Of a stretch of DNA of 64,000 bases, positions 1 through 6,346 are shown piece by piece. The stretch is from Actinophytocola sp035634895 (GTDB lineage Bacteria; Actinomycetota; Actinomycetes; Mycobacteriales; Pseudonocardiaceae). The notes beneath the pieces were generated by a model. The model did not search any database and was not told the DNA's origin. It was given only the letters and a program-made list of their open reading frames with translations. Within the stretch, counting starts at the first letter, position 1; each line of letters begins with the position of its first letter. Position numbers and translations under genes: made by a program. The stretch is from positions 1 to 64,000 of the forward strand of contig NZ_DASQCC010000182.1 in NCBI RefSeq assembly GCF_035634895.1. The letters are read 5' to 3'.

Positions 1-282
1 AACCCCGAGCAGCTGTTCGCCGCGGGCTACTCGGCCTGCTTCCACAGTGCGCTGCAGGCGGCGGCCCGGCGCGAGAAGGTGAAGATCGACGGCTCCTCGG
101 TGACCGCGGAGGTCGGCATCGGCCAGCAGGGCGAGGGTTTCGGCCTCGCGGTCACGCTGGTCGTCTCGCTGCCCGGCGTCGAGAACGAGACCGCCGCGAA
201 GCTGACGGAGGCGGCACACCAGCTGTGCCCGTACTCCAACGCGACCCGCGGCAACATCGACGTCGACCTCCGGGTGGCGTGA
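1..282 (+). CDS. ohr: Organic hydroperoxide resistance protein (Ohr/OsmC family), 3' part
   Basis: This is the C-terminal 93 residues of an Ohr-type thiol peroxidase, cut by the left edge of the window. Ohr enzymes reduce organic and fatty-acid hydroperoxides with lipoyl-dependent electrons in the cytoplasm. Both catalytic cysteines are visible: one in GYSACFHSAL near the start of the fragment and one in CPYSNATRGN near the end, the signature that separates Ohr from OsmC. The TGA stop shares its last base with the ATG of the next gene, so the two are probably co-transcribed. The N-terminal third and any OhrR-type regulator lie outside the window. Confidence 0.93.
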   Translation, partial: NPEQLFAAGYSACFHSALQAAARREKVKIDGSSVTAEVGIGQQGEGFGLAVTLVVSLPGVENETAAKLTEAAHQLCPYSNATRGNIDVDLRVA

Positions 283-1283
283 TGCCGGTTGCCGCAAAGG
301 AGATTCGGCTGGCCGAGCGCCCCAGGGGGTGGCCGACCGACGAGACCTTCGCGTTCGCCGAGGTGGAGCTGCCAGCACCGGGTCCTGGCGAGGTGTTGGT
401 ACGCAACACCTTCATGTCCGTCGACCCCTACATGCGCGGCCGGATGAACGACGTGAAGTCCTACACCCCGCCCTACGAGCTGGGCAAGGCACTCGAGGGC
501 GGCGCGATCGGCGAGGTCGTCGAGTCCGGTGTGGACGGTGTGTCCCCCGGCGAACTGGTGTTGCACGGCCTCGGCTGGCGCTCACACACGCTGACCAAGC
601 AGTTCACCCGGCTGACGCCGATCGAGGGCGTCTCGCCGTCGCATTTCCTCGGCGCGCTCGGCATGCCGGCGCTGACCGCGTACGTCGGCCTGCTCGACAT
701 CGCCGCGCTCAAGCCGGGTGAGACGGTGTTCGTGTCCGGCGCGGCGGGTGCGGTGGGCAGCCTGGCGGGGCAGATCGCGAAGCTGAAGGGCGCAGGCCGG
801 GTGATCGGCAGCGCCGGCTCGGCGGACAAGGTCGCGCACCTGACCGGCAAGCTGGGCTTCGACGCCGCGTTCAACTACCGCGACGGCAACGTGACCGAGC
901 TGCTGACCGCGGCCGCACCGGACGGCATCGACGTCTACTTCGACAACGTGGGCGGCGACCACCTGGAGGCGGCGATCTGGGCGATGAACGACTACGGCCG
1001 CGTGGCGGCCTGCGGCTCGATCTCCGGGTACAACGAGGAGAAGCGGCCGCCGGGCCCGAGGAACATGTTCCAGGTCGTCACCAAGCGCCTGACGGTCCGC
1101 GGGTTCATCATCCTCGACCACGGCGACCGCTTCCGCGCGATGATCGACGAGGTCGGCGCCTGGCTGGCCGGCGGAGAGCTGGTCGCCGAGGAGACGTTCG
1201 TCGACGGCCTGGAGAACGCACCGGCCGCCTTCCTCGGCATGTTACGCGGCGAGAACACCGGCAAGATGGTGGTGCGGCTCTGA
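282..1283 (+). CDS. NADP-dependent MDR-family oxidoreductase (CurA-like)
   Basis: A 333-residue zinc-independent medium-chain dehydrogenase/reductase. The N-terminal catalytic domain carries SVDPYMRGRM, characteristic of the leukotriene B4 dehydrogenase/curcumin reductase group, and the Rossmann part carries GAAGAVGSLAGQIAK, the glycine-rich NADPH-binding loop. Such enzymes reduce the C=C bond of unsaturated carbonyl compounds. I chose the ATG at 282, which overlaps the ohr stop, over an in-frame ATG at 225 inside ohr. One leucine near the C-terminus (about base 1241) is the rare TTA codon. The coupling with ohr suggests detoxification of lipid peroxidation products. The exact substrate cannot be read from the sequence. 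Confidence 0.9.
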   Translation: MPVAAKEIRLAERPRGWPTDETFAFAEVELPAPGPGEVLVRNTFMSVDPYMRGRMNDVKSYTPPYELGKALEGGAIGEVVESGVDGVSPGELVLHGLGWRSHTLTKQFTRLTPIEGVSPSHFLGALGMPALTAYVGLLDIAALKPGETVFVSGAAGAVGSLAGQIAKLKGAGRVIGSAGSADKVAHLTGKLGFDAAFNYRDGNVTELLTAAAPDGIDVYFDNVGGDHLEAAIWAMNDYGRVAACGSISGYNEEKRPPGPRNMFQVVTKRLTVRGFIILDHGDRFRAMIDEVGAWLAGGELVAEETFVDGLENAPAAFLGMLRGENTGKMVVRL

Positions 1284-1314
1284 CTCCGGCTCCCTGGCGG
1301 CCCCCTTCGGGAAG

Positions 1315-2121
1315 TCAGCCGAAGCGGCCGTTCACATAGTCGTTGGTACGCGGGTCCGACGGGTTGTCGAAGATGACCTCGGTCGGGCCCGCTTCCACGA
1401 TCTGGCCCGGCGTTCCCTGCTCGGCGAGGAAGAACGCGCACTGCTGCGAGACTCGGGCCGCCTGCTGCATGTTGTGCGTCACGATCACGATCGTGACCTC
1501 GCTGCGCAGGAGGTGGATCGTCTCCTCGACGCGGCGGGTCGACGTCGGGTCGAGCGCCGAGCACGGCTCGTCCATCAACAGCACGTCCGGCCGGACCGCC
1601 AGCGAACGTGCGATGCACAGCCGCTGCTGCTGGCCGCCGGACAGCGCGCCGCCCGGCTCGCGAAGGCGGTCCTTCACCTCGTGCCACAGGCTCGCCCGCG
1701 TCAGGCACTCCTCGACCAGGTCGGCCCGTCCGCCGCGCGACACCTTCATGCCGGTCAGCTTCAGGCCCGCCAGGACGTTCTCCGCGATCGTCATGGCGGG
1801 GAACGGGTTCGGCTTCTGGAACACCATCCCGATGCGCTTGCGGGTGTCGGTGATCCGCCGGCCCGCGGCGTAGACGTCCCAGTCGTCCAGGCGGACCTCG
1901 CCGGCCAGCGACGCCGACGGGACCAGCTCGTGCATCCGGTTGAGGATCCGCAGGAACGTCGACTTGCCGCAGCCGGACGGGCCGATCAGCGCGGTGACCT
2001 CGCCGGCCGCCATCGTCAGGTTCACTCGTTCAAGGACCTTGTGGTTGCCGAACCACGCCGAGACGTCGTGCGCGGACAGGCTCGCGCCGCCGACCGAGGT
2101 CCGCGGGAGGGTGAGCGTCAC
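1315..2121 (-). CDS. pstB: Phosphate ABC transporter ATP-binding protein PstB
   Basis: A 268-residue ABC ATPase that energises high-affinity phosphate import. Visible motifs are Walker A GPSGCGKST (about residues 47-55), the Q-loop FQKPNPFP typical of PstB, the signature LSGGQQQR, Walker B LLMDEP and the PstB-typical SALDPTSTRRVEETI. The C-terminal NDYVNGRFG is also family-like. The start is GTG at 2121, overlapping by four bases the stop of the LAXTG protein gene upstream, so translation is probably coupled. pstB normally follows pstSCA; here it is about 7 kb away from pstS and sits in a different transcription unit. Confidence in the family is very high. Confidence 0.95.
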   Translation of the reverse strand: MTLTLPRTSVGGASLSAHDVSAWFGNHKVLERVNLTMAAGEVTALIGPSGCGKSTFLRILNRMHELVPSASLAGEVRLDDWDVYAAGRRITDTRKRIGMVFQKPNPFPAMTIAENVLAGLKLTGMKVSRGGRADLVEECLTRASLWHEVKDRLREPGGALSGGQQQRLCIARSLAVRPDVLLMDEPCSALDPTSTRRVEETIHLLRSEVTIVIVTHNMQQAARVSQQCAFFLAEQGTPGQIVEAGPTEVIFDNPSDPRTNDYVNGRFG

Positions 2122-2894
2122 TCGTCCACCCAGCCCCTGCGCACCAGCCGCAGCAGACCGGCGCCGTTGGCGAACAGCAGCAGGCCGGCGCCCGCGACCG
2201 CCAGGACCGCGACACCCGTGTACGCCAGGCCACCGCCGCCCGAGGAGTTCGCGGTGTTGGCGATGTTCTCGGTCGTCGTGGTCGTGGGGCCGGCGAACGG
2301 GTCGGTGGTCGTCGACGCCGGGGACGTGGTGGTCGTCGTCGACGTGCCGGTGGTGGTGGATGTCGGCGTCGTGGTGGTGGTGCTGCTCGTGGTCGGCTTC
2401 GTCGTGGTGGTGGTGGTCGTGGTGGATGTCGTGCTGGTCGTCGTGCTGGTCGTCGTCGTGGTGGTCGTGGACCCGGGTAGGCACGGGTTCGAGTTCGTGA
2501 AGGGGCCGGCCACGACGACGCCGTCGACCTTGACCACCAGGGTGTAGGTCCACTGTGTCGCGACGCTGTTCGCGTTGACGTCGATCACGTTCGCGTCCAC
2601 GCTGGCGCCCGGCGCGGCCGTCTTGGTGAGCGTGTTGTCGGCGCGGCCGTCGGACCAGTTGCGCACCACGGTGTAGGAGACGGTCGGCGTGCCGGTCGCG
2701 TTCACGTTCCTGAGCTTCGCCGAGTACGTGACGAACTTGGCCTGTGTCGTCGGGTTCGTGCCACACGTCTCACTGTGGGTGACCTCCGGCGGGAGCGTCT
2801 GCGCGCTCGCGGGTGGTGGCTTGATGAGCAACAGCAGGCTGAGGCCGCCCACCATCAGCACCAGACCCGTTACGGCCAACCATCTTCCGCGCAT
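2118..2894 (-). CDS. Thr-rich cell-surface protein with LAXTG sortase signal
   Basis: A 258-residue exported protein. It has a signal peptide (MRGRWLAVTG followed by a hydrophobic stretch and ASAQ), then a short folded domain of roughly 120 residues with two cysteines, and a tract of about 60 residues that is almost all Thr and Ser. It ends with LAYTG, a hydrophobic segment and a basic tail. LAXTG is the motif of class E sortases in high-GC actinobacteria, so the protein should be linked to peptidoglycan. The Thr tract makes the DNA at 2270-2480 strongly strand-asymmetric (GT-rich on +). The ATG at 2894 is preferred to one 33 bases upstream because the signal peptide begins there. It overlaps pstB. 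Its role in phosphate uptake is unknown. Confidence 0.8.
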   Translation of the reverse strand: MRGRWLAVTGLVLMVGGLSLLLLIKPPPASAQTLPPEVTHSETCGTNPTTQAKFVTYSAKLRNVNATGTPTVSYTVVRNWSDGRADNTLTKTAAPGASVDANVIDVNANSVATQWTYTLVVKVDGVVVAGPFTNSNPCLPGSTTTTTTTSTTTSTTSTTTTTTTTKPTTSSTTTTTPTSTTTGTSTTTTTSPASTTTDPFAGPTTTTTENIANTANSSGGGGLAYTGVAVLAVAGAGLLLFANGAGLLRLVRRGWVDE

Positions 2895-2937
2895 GCCGGT
2901 ATCCCTTCGGTTCCACACCGCGGGCAAGACTGCTTGA

Positions 2938-2959
2938 CCTGCACCAACATCCGGTGAAC
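2938..2959 (-). promoter_or_regulatory. Candidate PHO box upstream of the LAXTG-pstB unit
   Basis: Read on the minus strand this is GTTCACCGGAT followed directly by GTTGGTGCAGG, two 11-base units. PhoP in streptomycetes binds 11-base direct repeats close to GTTCACCCGGC. It lies about 45 bases upstream of the LAXTG gene start and near the divergent PstS-like gene. The first unit is a good match and the second is weak. Confidence 0.45.
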
Positions 2960-3128
2960 GCAGGGTTCTCTGGACACGCCGAGTTCCGGGAAGTGCCGTT
3001 GTTCATCGCGTCTTGATGTCCCGCTCAGCGTGCCGACGGGATAACACGGTGGTTACGAAACCATGACCCGGGCGAGAGTCGAGCTGCGCCCTGACCGGGC
3101 GTAAACCTTGCGACAAGGAGAAACCCGC

Positions 3129-4112
3129 ATGCGTTCGACCCTGCGCAGCTGCGCCGTCGTCGCCCTCGGCGCCGCGGCCGCACTGAGCCTGGGCCTCGGT
3201 TCCGCCACGGCCGACCCGAACCTGCTCGACAACGGCAGCGCCGACCCGGCCGGCTTCCTGCCGGACTCCGACGACCTCGTCGGCACCGGCTCGGACACCA
3301 TCCAGTTCGTCACCGACGCCCTGGCGCGTGGCCACAACGCGTCGAACCCGACGGTGCGACTGGCCTCGTTCGACGCCACCAACCCGACCACCGGCCTGCC
3401 GGGTGGCAACATCACCATCCGTCCGGGCGTCGACATCGCACGACCGAACGGCTCCGGCGCGGGCATCACCACGCTCACCAACAACACGAGCGTCGACTTC
3501 GCCCGCTCGTCGCGCCCGTCGAACGGCTCGAACGCCGAGGACCTCCTCGCGTTCATCCCGTTCGCGCAGGACGGCCTGAGCTACATCATCGACGACGCCT
3601 CCCTGGTGCCGACGAACCTGACCGCCGCCGACCTGAAGGACATCTACACCTGCCAGCTGCCGGGCTTCGACGCCAAGCTGCCGCAGGCGAGCTCGGGCAC
3701 CCGGTCCTTCTTCCTGCAGCAGATCGGCGTGACCGAGGCCCAGATCGCCACCGCGGTCGCGGCCGGCTGCGTCGACGACACCGTGCAGGAGCACAACCCG
3801 AACGCGGTCGACGGTGACCCGTTCGCCCTGGCGCCGTTCTCCGCGGCCCGTTACGAGTCCAACCCGCCGGACCCGACCAACCCGCCGGCCAACATCGTGA
3901 CGCTGGCCAGCGGTGTGGACTCCGGCGCCTTCAAGGCGACCCGCAACGTCTACCACGTCATCCGCGAGAGCGCGGTCGGCACGGCGAAGTTCGACTCGGT
4001 CTTCGGTCCGGACGGGTACATCTGCGCCCAGTTCGCGGCCGCGGCCGGCAACAAGATCGAGGGCTTCGTGGGCATCGGCGCCGCCTGCGGCATCCCCGAC
4101 GACGACCGCTGA
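3129..4112 (+). CDS. Secreted PstS-like substrate-binding protein
   Basis: A 327-residue exported protein with a clear signal peptide (MRSTLRSCAVVALGAAAALS, ending ATADP). The mature part contains GTGSDTIQFVTDAL and later SGTRSFFLQQIG, resembling the phosphate-contacting loops of PstS-type binding proteins, but it has no lipobox and no membrane anchor, so it may be released. The start ATG at 3129 is set by a strong ribosome-binding site AAGGAG at 3115-3120. It is monocistronic, followed by a strong terminator, and lies divergent to the LAXTG-pstB unit. Its position in the phosphate region suggests phosphate binding, but I cannot exclude another anion. Confidence 0.8.
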   Translation: MRSTLRSCAVVALGAAAALSLGLGSATADPNLLDNGSADPAGFLPDSDDLVGTGSDTIQFVTDALARGHNASNPTVRLASFDATNPTTGLPGGNITIRPGVDIARPNGSGAGITTLTNNTSVDFARSSRPSNGSNAEDLLAFIPFAQDGLSYIIDDASLVPTNLTAADLKDIYTCQLPGFDAKLPQASSGTRSFFLQQIGVTEAQIATAVAAGCVDDTVQEHNPNAVDGDPFALAPFSAARYESNPPDPTNPPANIVTLASGVDSGAFKATRNVYHVIRESAVGTAKFDSVFGPDGYICAQFAAAAGNKIEGFVGIGAACGIPDDDR

Positions 4113-4122
4113 CTCGTCTTCG

Positions 4123-4167
4123 GTCACAGCAAGAAGAGTCACAGCAAGAAGAGTCACAGCACCAAGA
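4123..4167 (+). repeat. Three tandem 15-bp direct repeats
   Basis: GTCACAGCAAGAAGA occurs twice exactly (4123-4137 and 4138-4152), then once with two changes (4153-4167). The array lies between the stop codon of the PstS-like gene and its terminator hairpin. It is too short to code and looks like slippage in a 3' untranslated region. Confidence 0.85.
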
Positions 4168-4202
4168 AGTGGGCCGGGACCTTCCCGGCCCACTTCCCTT
4201 TT
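4166..4202 (+). terminator. Rho-independent terminator
   Basis: A perfect 14-bp stem (4166-4179 with 4183-4196), a 3-base loop and a TTTT run at 4199-4202 follow the PstS-like gene. The stem begins GAAGTGGGCCGGGA. It also faces the 3' end of the convergent esterase gene and may end transcription from both sides. Confidence 0.92.
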
Positions 4203-4219
4203 CTCAGGAACCGACTCCG

Positions 4220-5227
4220 CTAGTGCGTGACCGCCAGCGCGACCAGCTGGGTGCGGCCGGCACAGTCGTCGTCGGACACCAGGACCAGGGTGCGTTCGCC
4301 CGTCGTCAGGACCGGGCCCCAGGTCATGCCGGACAGGTTGGTGACGCGGGGCAGGTCCAGGTCACTGAAGTCGGCCAGCAGCCGCTTGGTCATCGGGGTG
4401 TACGTGGCGCCGACGACCGAGTCGTAGGACAGCACGCTGCGGGCGCCGACCGTCGTGGCCTCGTACAGGCGCACCGAGTCGCGGCCCCGGGAGTCGACCG
4501 CGTGCTCCAGCACCAAATAGTGGGTCGCGTCCACCGTCAGGATCTCCGCCAGCTCGTTGGTGCCGTGGCGCGGGGCCGCGTCCAGCTCGTACGCGAGCTG
4601 GCTCAGGACCGTGCCGCTGCTCCGGTTGGCGAACGACACCCGGACCGTCGACGCGCCGTCCTGCAGCAGCGGCGCCGACAGGGCCGAGATGACCAGGGTG
4701 CCCGTCGGGTTGAGGGTCAGGCCGGCCACGCCGCCCCCGTCCCTGATGCCCGACCCCGCGACGGCCGCCGTGTGTGGCGCCGCCGGGTACTGCGCGGCGA
4801 ACGTGCCGTCGGCCGCCGAGCGCCGGACCGTGCTGTCCAGCGTGACGCGGCGGCTACGCGTGCCGGGGTTGGCCCACAGGATCGAGCCGTCGGCCGGGTC
4901 GACGCGAACGGCCTCGCCGCCCTGCGGGAACGCGCTGCCGTCGGCCGCCTTCAGTCGGGTGCTCGAGACCGCCGCCGGCTGGCCGAAGCCGGTGTCGGTC
5001 AGTGGGACGTCGGCGGTGTAGACGCGGGCATCGCTGTCGGAGATCGCCACGAACCTGCCGTTGGCGTAGTCGATGCCCGACAGGTCGTGCACGCCCGGGA
5101 CCAGCTCGGCGTCCAGCACGCGGACCGAGTAGCCGTCCACGGCAACCGGATCGGCGGTCGCCGTGCCGGGTAAGACCACGGTGGACACCGCCGCGACGAT
5201 CGCGGCGGCGGTGAGTCGACGCTTCAA
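4220..5227 (-). CDS. Secreted phytase-like esterase (esterase-like activity of phytase family)
   Basis: A 335-residue exported protein with a signal peptide (MKRRLTAAAIVAAVSTVVLPG, cut near ATAD). The sequence has repeated beta-propeller-like stretches such as HDLSGIDYANGRFVAISDSDARVY and TPMTKRLLADFSDLDLPRVTNLSGMTW, typical of the secreted phytase-like/esterase-like family, which hydrolyses phosphate esters or related esters outside the cell. It is a single gene with a PHO-box half-site 60-70 bases upstream. Its place beside Pst transport genes fits a role in releasing phosphate from organic sources. The catalytic residues are not obvious to me, so the activity is inferred from family and context. 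Confidence 0.8.
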   Translation of the reverse strand: MKRRLTAAAIVAAVSTVVLPGTATADPVAVDGYSVRVLDAELVPGVHDLSGIDYANGRFVAISDSDARVYTADVPLTDTGFGQPAAVSSTRLKAADGSAFPQGGEAVRVDPADGSILWANPGTRSRRVTLDSTVRRSAADGTFAAQYPAAPHTAAVAGSGIRDGGGVAGLTLNPTGTLVISALSAPLLQDGASTVRVSFANRSSGTVLSQLAYELDAAPRHGTNELAEILTVDATHYLVLEHAVDSRGRDSVRLYEATTVGARSVLSYDSVVGATYTPMTKRLLADFSDLDLPRVTNLSGMTWGPVLTTGERTLVLVSDDDCAGRTQLVALAVTH

Positions 5228-5286
5228 TTGAGGCCCTTTCGCTCTGGCCCGGTCGGAGCCGACCGGACAGGGCTCAATTCATCACC

Positions 5287-5297
5287 ACCGGGTGAAC
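5287..5297 (-). promoter_or_regulatory. PHO-box half-site upstream of the phytase-like gene
   Basis: On the minus strand this reads GTTCACCCGGT, ten of eleven bases as in the streptomycete PhoP repeat unit. It is 60-70 bases upstream of the esterase start at 5227. A downstream motif, GTTCTCCGGACAC near 5314, recurs as GTTCTCTGGACAC near 2965 upstream of the LAXTG gene, suggesting shared control. Confidence 0.5.
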
Positions 5298-5365
5298 TGC
5301 TTGCTACGGCTGAGTTCTCCGGACACTGCCGTGCGTCGGCCAACGCTCCCCTGCCGGCGCCTGCC

Positions 5366-6346
5366 TCACGTCAGGTTGGGCAGCAGCCGGCCGGCCGACT
5401 CGTACACGTACCACAGCACGGCGAACACCACCGGCAGCCCGACGAGGTGGGTCTCCCAGCGGCCCCAATGCGCTCGCGACCACGCGAACGCCAGCACGAC
5501 CAGTACGAGCGCCTGCAGCCACAGCACGAGGTTCAGCAGCGCGGGCCGGTCGACGGCCAGCGACCGCTCCTCCGGCGGGATGATCCCCGGATGGGTCGCC
5601 GCGGGCTGGGCCCTGCCGCGCAGCAGGGCGTCCACGAACACGGTGTGGTCCGGCTGGAACGGGTTCGCGCCCTCGGCCGTCACCATCGTGAGCCTGCTGC
5701 CGCCCTTGGTGACGGGCGTGATGTCCGGCAGCGGGTCGCCGTCGCGGCGCACGCCCTCCACGCGGTAGGTGAACGTGCCCTGGAACGTCACGACCCTGAC
5801 CGTGTCACCCTCGTGCAGCTCCGCGAGATGCTCGAACGGGCCGCCGTAGGTCATGGACCTGCCGTAGACCAACGACACGCCCTTCTGTCCGGGTAGGACG
5901 GTGTCCCGCCGGTGTCCCGGCCCGGACTCGAGGTCGCCGGAGCTCGTGCCCTCGACGACCACCTCGTTCACCCCGAGGCGCGGGATCGTCAACAGGGCGA
6001 TGGGCGCCCCGGCGGGGATCACCGCGTCCTCGCCGTCGTCGTAGATCGGCGGCACCTGGCGCTCGATGTTCCCGTCCGCGCTGACGGTCGCGCCCGCGTA
6101 CGGCGGAACGGCCTCGGCGATGGGGCCACGCAGCCGCGAGTAGAGGACGTCCTGGTTCGCGTCCTGCTCGATCGGGGTGAGCACCACCAGGTAACCGGCG
6201 AAGCCCAGCACGCCGACCGCGACGAGCGTCAGCACACGCGTGACGAGCCGGGCGCCGAACGGCGCGGTGGCGACCGGAGTAGGAGGCTGCGGCGACGGCA
6301 CCTCGGCCCGCGTCTCCTCCTTCGGGGGTGCCTCGGTCGCGGTCAT
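5366..6346 (-). CDS. Sortase-fold membrane protein lacking catalytic residues
   Basis: A 326-residue protein: a Pro-rich cytoplasmic N-terminus, a membrane segment (about 35-55), a sortase-like beta-barrel domain, then two C-terminal membrane segments. Sortases need a His (in GHR), a Cys (in TLxTC) and an Arg. Here the His region reads YGRSMTYGGPF, with Arg where His is expected, and the Cys region reads LTMVTAEGANPF, with Ala where Cys is expected; I confirmed the codons (GCC). Catalysis by the normal mechanism therefore looks impossible. The ATG at 6346 overlaps the stop of the large upstream gene by four bases, so it is the last gene of the pst operon. It may act as a scaffold or binding module. 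Confidence 0.8.
   Translation of the reverse strand: MTATEAPPKEETRAEVPSPQPPTPVATAPFGARLVTRVLTLVAVGVLGFAGYLVVLTPIEQDANQDVLYSRLRGPIAEAVPPYAGATVSADGNIERQVPPIYDDGEDAVIPAGAPIALLTIPRLGVNEVVVEGTSSGDLESGPGHRRDTVLPGQKGVSLVYGRSMTYGGPFEHLAELHEGDTVRVVTFQGTFTYRVEGVRRDGDPLPDITPVTKGGSRLTMVTAEGANPFQPDHTVFVDALLRGRAQPAATHPGIIPPEERSLAVDRPALLNLVLWLQALVLVVLAFAWSRAHWGRWETHLVGLPVVFAVLWYVYESAGRLLPNLT

Noticed and set aside
1281..1318. Terminator between the MDR oxidoreductase and pstB
   Set aside because: Only a 6-bp stem (CTGACT/AGTCAG) with a very large loop; too weak to list.
2118..2894. LAXTG protein as substrate of the sortase-like protein at 5.4-6.3 kb
   Set aside because: That protein lacks both catalytic His and Cys, so an active class E sortase must be elsewhere.
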